DNA of 64,000 nt from contig NZ_JACHIF010000001.1 of the NCBI RefSeq assembly GCF_014203045.1, forward strand, positions 434,001 to 498,000. Reading direction: 5' to 3'. Under the pieces are notes generated by a model that was given only the letters and a program-made list of their open reading frames with translations, did no database searches and was not told the origin of the DNA. Position 1 is the first letter of the stretch. The number at the start of each line of letters is the position of its first letter. The translations under genes were made by a program, and so were the position numbers. Origin of the DNA: Prosthecobacter dejongeii. Its GTDB lineage: Bacteria; Verrucomicrobiota; Verrucomicrobiia; Verrucomicrobiales; Verrucomicrobiaceae. Positions 1-7,915 of this stretch are shown here, in pieces.

Positions 1-786
1 AGCATGAAGGCGGCGCTGGATGGGGAGGGCGCGATTGCCATAGGCAATGTGCTGGGATCCAATTCGCTCAACATCGGCCTGATCCTGGGGCTAACGGCGC
101 TGATCTGCCCGCTCACGGTGCAGCTTCAAATTTTGCGTATGGATGCCCCCCTCATGGTGGTCGTTACGATGATCGGCGGGTGGATGCTGCATGATCTCCA
201 CCTCAGTCGGCTGGAGGGCGGCCTGCTGGTGGCGGGGCTGGTGGCATACGTGATCTTTACGGTCATGTATGCGAAACGGGTGAGGCAGTCACCAGCAGTC
301 GTGGAGGAGTATGCGGAGGCGCTACCCACGCCCAAAGGCAGTGTGGGACGGGATGTGGTCTTCATGCTAGGCGGCCTGGGGCTGCTGGTGGTGGGCTCGC
401 GCTTCATGGTGGATGGCGCGGTGAGCCTGGCACGGCTGTATGGCATCAGCGAGGCGGTGATCGGCCTAACCATCGTTGCCGCAGGCACGAGCATGCCAGA
501 GCTGGTGACCTGCGTGGTCGCGGCACTGAAAAAGGAGCCGGACATCGCCCTGGGGAACATCATCGGCTCGAACATTTTCAACATCCTGGGCATCCTAGGC
601 GGGGCCAGCCTGCTGAGGCCCCTGCATGGCACCGGCATCCAGATGACGGACATCTACATCGGCATCGCCTTTGCCATCGTCCTGGTACCGATCCTCAGGA
701 CGGGCCAGAAACTGATGCGCTGGGAGGGGGCACTGCTGCTGGCCGCCTACGTGGGCTACATGGTGTGGCTGTGGCCGAAGGAGTGA
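1..786 (+). CDS. Na+/Ca2+ antiporter (YrbG/CaCA family), 5'-truncated
   Basis: Integral membrane cation antiporter of the CaCA superfamily, which typically exchanges Ca2+ for Na+ or K+ across the cytoplasmic membrane. The reading frame is open to the window edge, and Met2 is internal to a conserved motif, so the true start lies upstream. Both halves of the family's inverted repeat are visible. The first alpha repeat ends with GNVLGSNSLNIG near residue 15; the second has AAGTSMPELVTCVVAALK followed by GNIIGSNIFNILG near residues 160-200. About seven hydrophobic segments remain. The acidic and Asn residues of the alpha repeats that form the ion pathway are intact in the visible part. No operon partner follows; a 281-bp gap separates it from the next gene. 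Confidence 0.9.
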   Translation, partial: SMKAALDGEGAIAIGNVLGSNSLNIGLILGLTALICPLTVQLQILRMDAPLMVVVTMIGGWMLHDLHLSRLEGGLLVAGLVAYVIFTVMYAKRVRQSPAVVEEYAEALPTPKGSVGRDVVFMLGGLGLLVVGSRFMVDGAVSLARLYGISEAVIGLTIVAAGTSMPELVTCVVAALKKEPDIALGNIIGSNIFNILGILGGASLLRPLHGTGIQMTDIYIGIAFAIVLVPILRTGQKLMRWEGALLLAAYVGYMVWLWPKE

Positions 787-1067
787 GAATGGAAAACCGC
801 ACCGTCCAAGGCCCTCAATGGCAGCGAGTGAACGATGGCAGCCAGGGTGCAAATGATCAAGATCGACATCGCCACGATCAAAAAGGCGGCTGAGGGTGTG
901 TGATCGAAAATACCATGATACAGCGGGCGGCCAAATACCGCATGTGAATCGGTAGCCTGCGGGATGGCCTGACACTGAGATATCCGATGATCTTCTCAGC
1001 GGGTGGCCCTCCTTGGACCCGACATCCATCGGAGCAGACTTCAAACTGCCTCACTTACTCTGCTGAC
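787..1067. other. Intergenic gap with a possible decayed minus-strand membrane-peptide frame
   Basis: No gene with a credible start is seen. On the minus strand one frame stays open from about 989 down to a stop at about 754. It would encode one strongly hydrophobic segment (SAAFLIVAMSILIICTLAAI). It lacks an in-frame ATG or GTG before that segment and overlaps the end of the antiporter gene by about 30 bp, so it is either a remnant or chance. Confidence 0.3.
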
Positions 1068-1535
1068 ATGAAACATTGCCTCCGCCTTGCCCTGCTAGTC
1101 GCCACATGCCTGACGATGTCGAACTGCGTTTCCGCCTGGATGACCGCTTCCACAGGAGTCACCCTCAAGACAGGAATGGAAAGAGCGGAGGTGCATCGCC
1201 AACTGGGTGCCCCAAACGCCACGATCACGGATGTAACGGTGTTAGACACTTATGGCAGGGAATTGAAGGCCAAGTTTATGGATACACATGTGTACCAGGG
1301 CAAGCTTAACTCCTTTGATGAAGGATCCGGGCAGGCCATTAGCAATGCCGTGACTTTGGGGACTGCCGAGGCCATTATGATCCCCATGACGGCTGCCGAA
1401 ATTGCGATGCGCAGCATGCAGCATCATCGGATAGAAATCGCTTATGACGCCAACCAGCGCCTACTGGAGTACGCCGACAATGAGCCTCTGCAAAGAGCGA
1501 GGGCACCTGACAAATCGCGAAATTCTGCTTGTTAA
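1068..1535 (+). CDS. Small exported protein with BamE/SmpA-like motif
   Basis: A 155-residue protein. I start it at the ATG at 1068 because a good signal sequence (MKHCLRLALLVATCLTMSNC) follows directly; the frame is open 81 bp further upstream, but that part is not signal-like. The Cys at the end of the hydrophobic stretch could be a lipid attachment site, although Asn at -1 is not canonical. After it comes GMERAEVHRQLGAP, the pattern of the first helix and turn in SmpA/OmlA (BamE-like) domains, which occur in small envelope lipoproteins. A short hydrophobic Ala/Met-rich stretch (about residues 95-120) follows. The role is unknown; an envelope-associated protein is likely. It ends 15 bp before the DUF2200 gene. 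Confidence 0.6.
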   Translation: MKHCLRLALLVATCLTMSNCVSAWMTASTGVTLKTGMERAEVHRQLGAPNATITDVTVLDTYGRELKAKFMDTHVYQGKLNSFDEGSGQAISNAVTLGTAEAIMIPMTAAEIAMRSMQHHRIEIAYDANQRLLEYADNEPLQRARAPDKSRNSAC

Positions 1536-1550
1536 AACAGACCACGATCC

Positions 1551-1904
1551 ATGCCCGCCAAACACCGCATCTTCACCACCCCTTTCGCGGACGTCTATCC
1601 CCACTACATCGCCAAGGCTGAAAAGAAGGGCCGCACAAAGGCCGAGGTGGATGCCATCATCCGCTGGCTGACGGGCTACACCCAACCGAAACTGGAGTCC
1701 CAGTTGGACAAGCAGACCGACTTTGAAACCTTCTTCCAAGAAGCGCCCCAGATGAATCCTGCACGGACACTGATCCAAGGCACCGTCTGCGGCGTGCGGG
1801 TGGAGGAGGTGGAAGACCCGACGATGCGGGAAATACGCTGCCTGGATAAACTGGTGGATGAACTGGCCAAGGGGAAGGCGATGGAGAAAATCCTCCGAGC
1901 CTAA
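1551..1904 (+). CDS. DUF2200 family protein
   Basis: A 117-residue cytosolic protein matching DUF2200 over its whole length: an N-terminal [17 protein letters not shown] segment, then [32 protein letters not shown] and a C-terminal [17 protein letters not shown]. Members are short, highly conserved and of unknown function. Length and termini agree with the family, so the ATG at 1551 is secure. It lies 15 bp after the preceding gene, but nothing suggests they act together. Confidence 0.9.
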   Translation: MPAKHRIFTTPFADVYPHYIAKAEKKGRTKAEVDAIIRWLTGYTQPKLESQLDKQTDFETFFQEAPQMNPARTLIQGTVCGVRVEEVEDPTMREIRCLDKLVDELAKGKAMEKILRA

Positions 1905-2002
1905 CCAAAGATGCTCCATTTCAGGGTAGTGGATCGGAAGCCAAGTAAGCCGATCCTCCCTCGCGAAATCAGCCTGTAACCCAATCCCTCAGAAGTCCCA
2001 AC

Positions 2003-2231
2003 GGAACGAGACAACAAGCCCAGGGCCAGCCAGGGAACCAGGCGCAGCCCTGGGGGATAAGACGGCGGTGTTCTCTGTGCCAGAGAGCCCTGAAAGGGCG
2101 AGGCAGGAGGGCCACGCCACCTTCTCCTGCCTCGCCCTTTCAGGGCTTGGGGGAGGGGTGACGGTTTCTTTCCGGGGGTCCCAGGGCTACGCTCGCTAGG
2201 GCTCGCTGGCCCTGGGCTGGGTTGTCCCGCC
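2003..2231. repeat. Nested palindromic intergenic element (REPIN-like)
   Basis: Two outer arms of roughly 50 bp (about 2003-2055 and 2179-2231) are imperfect inverted repeats of each other, centred on agcccagggccag and its complement ctggccctgggct. Nested between them is a perfect 23-bp inverted repeat (2086-2108 and 2125-2147, beginning agccctgaaagggcgaggca) around a 16-nt loop. The element lies in the 840-bp non-coding stretch after the DUF2200 gene. The arrangement resembles paired REP (REPIN) elements. From memory, similar CCCTGAAAGGGCG and CCAGGGC...GCCCTGG palindromes are common in Planctomycetes/Verrucomicrobia intergenic DNA; copy number cannot be judged from this window. Confidence 0.7.
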
Positions 2232-2284
2232 CCGCTGGGGCTGGGAGAAATGACTAGCGTAATGACCCGGCTTGCTCACCCGAC

Positions 2285-2395
2285 GGGCAAGGACCTTCAG
2301 AAAGAATGACCCCACAGAGGACAAAACCGCAGAGAGAAACAAAACCGTATTCTCTGCGGTCTTCCAATCTCTCGCGGTGTAAAATTCCGCGCCCC
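2285..2395. repeat. Imperfect CAGAGA-type inverted/direct repeats
   Basis: The sequence accgcagagagaa (about 2330-2342) pairs with ttctctgcggt (about 2350-2360) around a short A/C-rich loop. Related cacagagga and ctctcgcggt words flank it. No coding potential is seen. This looks like a degenerate member of the cacagagaa-type intergenic repeats found in many bacterial genomes. Confidence 0.4.
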
Positions 2396-2404
2396 CGCCT
2401 TCAC

Positions 2405-2545
2405 CTCTCCCTGATGCTGGAGGCATCCCAGCCGGTAGCTAGACGGTAAAGGGAGCCCGCATACGGGACGACCGCACCCCTGGTTAGGCAAGATCGTCAT
2501 TCCCAATTAACGCCGCATCCTGGAAGGATGCCAGCGGTGCCCTAT
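2405..2545. repeat. Second repeat family: two catcc-tgga-ggatgccagc units
   Basis: Two related short palindromic units, gatgctggaggcatcccagc (about 2413) and gcatcctggaaggatgccagc (about 2514), lie about 100 bp apart. The intervening sequence contains agccggtagc. No protein is supported. The rest of the gap to 2744 shows no clear gene or promoter. Confidence 0.45.
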
Positions 2546-2744
2546 TGGCTGCCGACTCGATTCCCCCAAAACGGCAATGGTTTGGAGGACCCGGGCCTTC
2601 CAAGAAAGGCGGGTAATCCGGCGATGACACGGAAGAGCTTGCGGAATCTTTTTGCGCCGGACACACCCGCCCTACGAGGGATCTGCGAGTGGGAACACGC
2701 TATCACCTTGCCGCCCTGCCCTTTCCTTGCTTCACTGACTGTTC

Positions 2745-4364
2745 ATGAATCGAAGAACCTTTGTTTTCTGTGCAGGGGCGGCAGCATCCCTGGCCCTGGC
2801 TTCCCCCTCCTTGGCAGCGGAGGTCCGCGAGGCGGATGTAGTGGTCTATGGCGGCGTGCCCTGCGGCATCGCGGCGGCCATCACGGCAGCGCGGGAGGGG
2901 GTGAAGGTGCGGCTCATCGAGCCGACTCAGCATGTCGGAGGACTGAGTACCAGTGGCATCAACACGGCGGAGAGTGAGCACATGCTGAAGTGGACCATCG
3001 GCGGCTTTGCCGATGAGTTTTATCGGCGGCTGGGGGACCACTACGGCACGGGCCAGCCGGAGTATTTTTTTGAATCCTCCGTCGCAGAGAAGGTGTACCT
3101 CGAAATGCTGAAGGAGGCCAAGGTAGAAGTACAGTTCGGCGCAGCCGTGGACGCTGTCACCAAGGAGGGCGCCCAGATCACCAGCCTCACCTTGACCGAT
3201 GGCACGAAGCTCACTGCCAAGGTCTTTGTGGATGCCAGTTATGAAGGCGACCTCATGGCGCGCGCGGGCGTGAAGTACGCAGTGGGCCGCGAGTCCAAGG
3301 CGGAGTTTGGCGAGGAGGCAGCGGGCATTCGTTTTGACAAAGTGCCCCGCCAGGCCCGCACCGTGGATGCCGAGGGCAAGCTGCTGCCCGGCATCAGCGC
3401 CTGGGCAAAGGATCTGACAGAGGGCGAGGCCCATCGCGCCCCGATGAACTACAACTTCCGCCTCACCGTGGCGAAGGACCCCAAGCTGCAAGTGCCCATC
3501 CCAGCCCCACAGCATTACAATGCAGCTCGCTACTCCTTGTTAGGCGGCTGGCTGCGCAACCAGACCGCCCAGAAAAAATCCGTAAAGCTGGCGGACATCC
3601 TGGACCTCTACGGTCGGCGGAATGGCAAGTTTGAGCTGAATAACAAACAGTCTGCCATCTTTTCCCTAGGCCACTTCGGCGGCCAGTTTGACTGGCCCGA
3701 TGCCAGCCATGAAGAGCGCGCGCGCATCTATGCAGATCACCTGGATTACACCCTGGGCCTGCTGCATTTCCTGGCGCAGGATGAGGCCGTGCCAGCGAAT
3801 GTGCAGACGGAAATGAAAGCGCTGGGGCTGCACAAGGATGAGTTCTCCGATAACGGCCACCTCCCCTACCAGCTCTACGTGCGCGAGGCCCGGCGCATGC
3901 GCGGAGTGTATGTGATGAAGCAGGCGGATGTGCAGACAGACCTACGCAAACCGGACAGCATCGGCATGAGCAGCCACTTCATTGATTGCCATCACGTGCA
4001 GCGGGTGGCCCTGAACGAGAATGAATTCGTCAACGAAGGCCGCATCTGGCGCATGGGCTATGCAAACCAGATCCCCTACCGCGCCCTCACGCCCCAGTCG
4101 GCTGAATGCACCAACCTCCTGGTGCCCGGAGCTGCCAGCTACACGCACGTGGCCTTTTGCACCCTGCGCTTAGAAAGCGTGTGGATGATCACCGGCCACG
4201 CGGCAGGCATCGCCGCAGCGATGGCAGCGCAGGAAGGCAGCGCTGTGCAGGCGGTGAAAGTCTCCACGCTTCAGGACAAACTGCGCTCGCAAAAGCAAGT
4301 GGTGGATTTCATCCCCGGCCTGCCAGAAAAATGCGAACACCTGAACGGACCCCCCGAGTTTTAA
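2745..4364 (+). CDS. Secreted FAD-dependent oxidoreductase (FAD_oxidored family)
   Basis: A 539-residue flavoprotein. The N-terminus has an Arg pair (MNRRTFVF) followed by a hydrophobic stretch and ALA-type cleavage site around residue 24, which suggests export, possibly by Tat as expected for a folded FAD protein. The dinucleotide-binding fold begins with ADVVVYGGVPCGIAAAITAA, a variant of GxGxxG, then RLIEPTQHVGGLSTSG, the signature of FAD_oxidored proteins common in Verrucomicrobia and Planctomycetes. The C-terminus has the second FAD contact, with SVWMITGHAAGIAAAMA. Substrate is unknown; relatives are often near polysaccharide-degradation genes. It stands alone between two non-coding stretches. 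Confidence 0.8.
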   Translation: MNRRTFVFCAGAAASLALASPSLAAEVREADVVVYGGVPCGIAAAITAAREGVKVRLIEPTQHVGGLSTSGINTAESEHMLKWTIGGFADEFYRRLGDHYGTGQPEYFFESSVAEKVYLEMLKEAKVEVQFGAAVDAVTKEGAQITSLTLTDGTKLTAKVFVDASYEGDLMARAGVKYAVGRESKAEFGEEAAGIRFDKVPRQARTVDAEGKLLPGISAWAKDLTEGEAHRAPMNYNFRLTVAKDPKLQVPIPAPQHYNAARYSLLGGWLRNQTAQKKSVKLADILDLYGRRNGKFELNNKQSAIFSLGHFGGQFDWPDASHEERARIYADHLDYTLGLLHFLAQDEAVPANVQTEMKALGLHKDEFSDNGHLPYQLYVREARRMRGVYVMKQADVQTDLRKPDSIGMSSHFIDCHHVQRVALNENEFVNEGRIWRMGYANQIPYRALTPQSAECTNLLVPGAASYTHVAFCTLRLESVWMITGHAAGIAAAMAAQEGSAVQAVKVSTLQDKLRSQKQVVDFIPGLPEKCEHLNGPPEF

Positions 4365-4780
4365 AGAGGGCGGGACCCGCCCCGTCGCTACCTGCGCCAG
4401 CAGGTGGTCTCGGCAGGTCGCCGTGCATTGTCGTGCCGGCTTCAGCCGGTCTGAAAAGACTGGACCGCTCAGACGAACTGAATGAGCCCTAAAAGCCTCC
4501 AACCGTTCCTCAGTGACACGGCTAACGAGTATCTCATAAATGGTGCAGCCAAGGGGGCCGCCGCAAACCGCCAAGCAAGGGAAATAGATCATTCGCTCCG
4601 ATCCGCGCTCCAGCGATGAACGGAGGGTGTGCGGCGAATCAGGGTGCAAATCGCGGAGGCGACCCTGCCGCCAACACGGTCTCGCTCCTGCCACCGCAAA
4701 GTCCGTTCAGCCAGTGTGCTGGTGGCCGCGCATGCAGTCTCCTTCTTCTGACCACACTCCCATGACTTAGCGCATTGGGT
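4365..4780. other. Non-coding gap with small palindromes
   Basis: A tight GC palindrome (gggcggg/cccgccc, 4368-4382) lies just after the stop codon and could act as a weak terminator, but no T-run follows. Another small palindrome, ccggcttcagccgg, lies near 4436. I see no credible gene on either strand. The phosphofructokinase gene converges from the right. Confidence 0.4.
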
Positions 4781-6070
4781 CTAAGTCATCATCGCTGGCT
4801 GGCCTGTGCTCTCCAGCACTGCATGCCACAGTTCACTGTGAGGATCCACCTTACGGCGGCCATGAGTCACCATGTCTAGCGGCAGATGCACAAAGGAATT
4901 GTGCCAGCGCCCTACCAGCATGGAGGTTTTCCCCGCCATCGCCGCATGCACGGCTGACTGCGCTAGGCGTGAACAATAGACATTGTCTTGCGGGTTCGCA
5001 GGCACGCTTCGGACGATGTAGCTAGGATCGATGTACTTCAGGTTCACCTCCATACGCCGGGCTTTGAAAAAGGCGTTGATCTGATCCTTCAGATGCAAAC
5101 CAATGTCGCCATATCGTTTGTTGCCGCTCGCATCCGTCGCCCCATCGGCCTGGAAGAGCTCCTGCCCCGCCCCTTCCGCCACGACGATGACGGCACTGCC
5201 CCTTTTCGCCAGGCGATAACGCAGTGCTTCTAGCAACCCCGTGGTGCCCTCCATGGCAAAGCTCACCTCAGGGATCAGCACAAAGTCCACATTGCTACCT
5301 GCCAAGGCGGCATAACAAGCGATGAAACCACTGTCCCGCCCCATCAGCTTCAGCAGGCCGATGCCATTCACGGCCCCGCAGGCCTCTGTGTAGGCGCATT
5401 TCACGGCGTTTACAGCCTCAGCAAAAGCAGTCTCAAAACCAAAGCTTTTGTCCAGATACATGATGTCGTTATCAATCGTCTTGGGAATGCCCACAATGGC
5501 CTTCCGCAGACCACGCCGGGCGATCTCTTTGGCGATTTCCGATGCCCCCCGCAGCGTGCCATCTCCACCGATGACAAAGAGAATATCCACGGACATATCT
5601 TCCAACGTGTCCACCATATCTCCGATGGGCTGCTGGCCCCTGGAGCTGCCTAAAATGGTACCGCCAAAGTTATGAATCTGGGATACCGATTCCGGCCTTA
5701 ACATAATGGGCGTGTGACCATAACGCTGCACCAGCCCCTCATAACCATAGCGGAACCCATAGACCCGGGTAATCCCGTATTGGCGGTAGCACTGGTTCAC
5801 AATGCCACGAATGATGTCATTCAGCCCCGGACACAGACCACCACAGGTGACGATGCCGACCGTCGTGCGCGGCGGATCAAAAAAGATCTGTTCACGAGGG
5901 CCCGCTTCTTCAAAGCTCAGGGTCCCATTTTCACCTTGCAGCCCTTGCACGCTATTGGTGTAGAGGATACGATCAGCCTCCGTCTTATAGGGCACCTGAA
6001 CACTGCCGATCTGGTGCAGCGGCGAGCGAAACAGGCAGGGACCAAGAGAGGAAATGTCAACATTCAGCAT
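4781..6070 (-). CDS. pfkA: 6-phosphofructokinase (group II, plant/TP0108-like type)
   Basis: A 429-residue cytosolic glycolytic enzyme that phosphorylates fructose 6-phosphate. The phosphofructokinase domain starts near residue 68 (TVGIVTCGGLCPGLND). Key motifs are VIGGDGT at 167-172, PKTIDND at 196-202 and MGRDSGF near 244. Gly in GGDGT is typical of ATP-using enzymes, whereas Lys in PKTIDND is typical of the pyrophosphate-using lineage. This combination occurs in the group II enzymes that probably reverted to ATP. I therefore predict ATP dependence with moderate confidence. A 65-residue N-terminal extension is usual for this subgroup. It follows the ACP/condensation-like gene by 79 bp on the same strand. 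Confidence 0.88.
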   Translation of the reverse strand: MLNVDISSLGPCLFRSPLHQIGSVQVPYKTEADRILYTNSVQGLQGENGTLSFEEAGPREQIFFDPPRTTVGIVTCGGLCPGLNDIIRGIVNQCYRQYGITRVYGFRYGYEGLVQRYGHTPIMLRPESVSQIHNFGGTILGSSRGQQPIGDMVDTLEDMSVDILFVIGGDGTLRGASEIAKEIARRGLRKAIVGIPKTIDNDIMYLDKSFGFETAFAEAVNAVKCAYTEACGAVNGIGLLKLMGRDSGFIACYAALAGSNVDFVLIPEVSFAMEGTTGLLEALRYRLAKRGSAVIVVAEGAGQELFQADGATDASGNKRYGDIGLHLKDQINAFFKARRMEVNLKYIDPSYIVRSVPANPQDNVYCSRLAQSAVHAAMAGKTSMLVGRWHNSFVHLPLDMVTHGRRKVDPHSELWHAVLESTGQPAMMT

Positions 6071-6149
6071 GGGCAGTCAGTAGAGAGCACATCGGGTGCC
6101 ATGCACAGGACGTGATGGCTTTTTTGTGCAACGTTAGGGTCAGGGGGTT

Positions 6150-7847
6150 TTAGGCGGTCACACCCAGGTCACTCATCAATTGACCAATGAAGATGGCACG
6201 CTCTTCCTCCGTCATGGTGCCTGCACGCCAGCACAGCGTCAGCACTAGGCGGCCATTCTTCTCATTTGTGAATACGCCCGTCCCTGGTGGATCTGAGAAG
6301 CTTGGCACGTGGTAGGCGTTCGTCACCTGGGCTCCGCCAAAGTGCGTCAACTCAGGCGCAAAGACCCCCGTGTTCGAGTGGTAGAAAGAGCTGAATTTAC
6401 CCTTCATGTGCCAGTTGATGAAGTGCATGTGCAGGCTCGGCGGCATGGGCCGCATCATCCACATCAGATCACGGAAGGCATCGCCGATCTTTTCTTTGAT
6501 GAACCGTGTGTGCTGCTTGTGCAGAGACTGCGCCGCCGCATCCAGCGTGGTCAGATCCTCCGCCACCAGATTGCAGAAAAACATCGTCAGGTGATTTTGG
6601 AAAAGCGGACCACGGGTGCCCTTCCGCCGCACCTGGATAGGCACGCAGCACATCAGCGACTCCGGCTTTTGCCCGCGATGGGAAAACACCCGCTGGTGCG
6701 CGCGCATGGCACAGGCCAAATGAAACGGCATGTTGATCAGCGGCCCGGACACCTCCGCACTGCGACGCGCCGCCTCCGCACTCTGCGCTTCTGTTAAAGT
6801 GATGACCTGAAAATGCGCCCGCCCAGCCGAGAGCTTGGCAGAGCCCAGCGCCTCAAAAGGCTTGCTCATCACCGTATCAAAAAAGGCCGGCATCACCTTT
6901 GCCGTCTTCCACCGCTCACCCCAACCCCGCTGATCCTTCAGATCCGTTAGGTCAAATCCCGGCACAGGCTCACCCCCACCCCCTAACAAACGATTGATCT
7001 CCAGCAGGAAAAACTCCGCCCCGATGCCGTCCATGATGAGATGGCTCCAGGAGAAAACAAAGACGCAGGAGCCATCGGCCTTTTCCACCAGGTCAAAGCG
7101 CACATTCATCCACCCGTCTTCATACTGCGGCAGGGAGGTATTGATGATGTCATCCAGCTTCGTTTGCAGATCGGCAAACTTTTGCGCGCCATGCGGCAGC
7201 AGCGTGCCCACGGATTTTTCGTCGGACCACAACTGCAACTCCAGCGGTCGTGGATTCGTGGCAGGCACCCAGAGAGGCAGGGAAAAGAAGCTCGGCTTTT
7301 TGAGCTGCGCCGTCAGGATGGGAAAGGCAAAGTAATCCTGCAAACGCACCAGCAGCGCCTTCAGGGCCACCACATCCGGCGCACGATCCAGCTCGATGAA
7401 AGAGCGCGCGATGTGCCCCCCCTGCCCGGCCTGGCGCAGCATTTCATCAAAGGCATGCGTGAAGAAATCACAGTCCCGCAGCGGCAACCGATCAAATTTT
7501 TCCTCAGGCACTGGCGGGGCCTTCGGCACCAAGGCCACAGGCTCTGGCGGGGGCGCAGGAGCGGGTTCCTCCGCAGCGCCTTGGGTGATGGCATAACCTT
7601 GCTCCACCAGCAGCGCGGCGATGGTCTGCGCCGTTTTAAAATTTGCCCGTGAGACACTGCCCACCGGAATGGCCACGCCGTAGTGCTCCTCTAAAAGCAG
7701 TAACAACTGCATGATAGCCATCGAGTCCAAACCGGCCTCAAAGAGGTCAGAACTGACACCGAAACCAGGCGGTGTTTGGAGGACTTCGTCACGGACGAGA
7801 TCGAGCACACGCAGCTCGAGTTGGGACAGGGTGGGGGCGTCAGGCAT
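6150..7847 (-). CDS. Acyl carrier domain fused to condensation/acyltransferase-like domain
   Basis: A 565-residue protein starting at ATG 7847; the frame is open to a TTG at 7892, but the carrier domain fits the ATG. Residues about 5-85 form a phosphopantetheine-binding carrier domain with GLDSM, Ser42 being the expected prosthetic-group site. A Pro/Ala-rich linker follows (about 90-115). The remaining 450 residues resemble the condensation/wax-ester-synthase/PapA superfamily, with the catalytic HxxxDG motif as HLIMDG at 269-274. Such proteins move an acyl group held on the carrier to an amine or alcohol. No other NRPS or PKS genes are nearby. It starts 68 bp after rtcA on the same strand and may be cotranscribed. 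The product cannot be predicted. Confidence 0.7.
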   Translation of the reverse strand: MPDAPTLSQLELRVLDLVRDEVLQTPPGFGVSSDLFEAGLDSMAIMQLLLLLEEHYGVAIPVGSVSRANFKTAQTIAALLVEQGYAITQGAAEEPAPAPPPEPVALVPKAPPVPEEKFDRLPLRDCDFFTHAFDEMLRQAGQGGHIARSFIELDRAPDVVALKALLVRLQDYFAFPILTAQLKKPSFFSLPLWVPATNPRPLELQLWSDEKSVGTLLPHGAQKFADLQTKLDDIINTSLPQYEDGWMNVRFDLVEKADGSCVFVFSWSHLIMDGIGAEFFLLEINRLLGGGGEPVPGFDLTDLKDQRGWGERWKTAKVMPAFFDTVMSKPFEALGSAKLSAGRAHFQVITLTEAQSAEAARRSAEVSGPLINMPFHLACAMRAHQRVFSHRGQKPESLMCCVPIQVRRKGTRGPLFQNHLTMFFCNLVAEDLTTLDAAAQSLHKQHTRFIKEKIGDAFRDLMWMMRPMPPSLHMHFINWHMKGKFSSFYHSNTGVFAPELTHFGGAQVTNAYHVPSFSDPPGTGVFTNEKNGRLVLTLCWRAGTMTEEERAIFIGQLMSDLGVTA

Positions 7848-7915
7848 TACGGGGGTGAGGCTGGAACGTACAAGCACCAGCCACAGGGTCAAGGGGCAGG
7901 CACACGTATCCCTAC

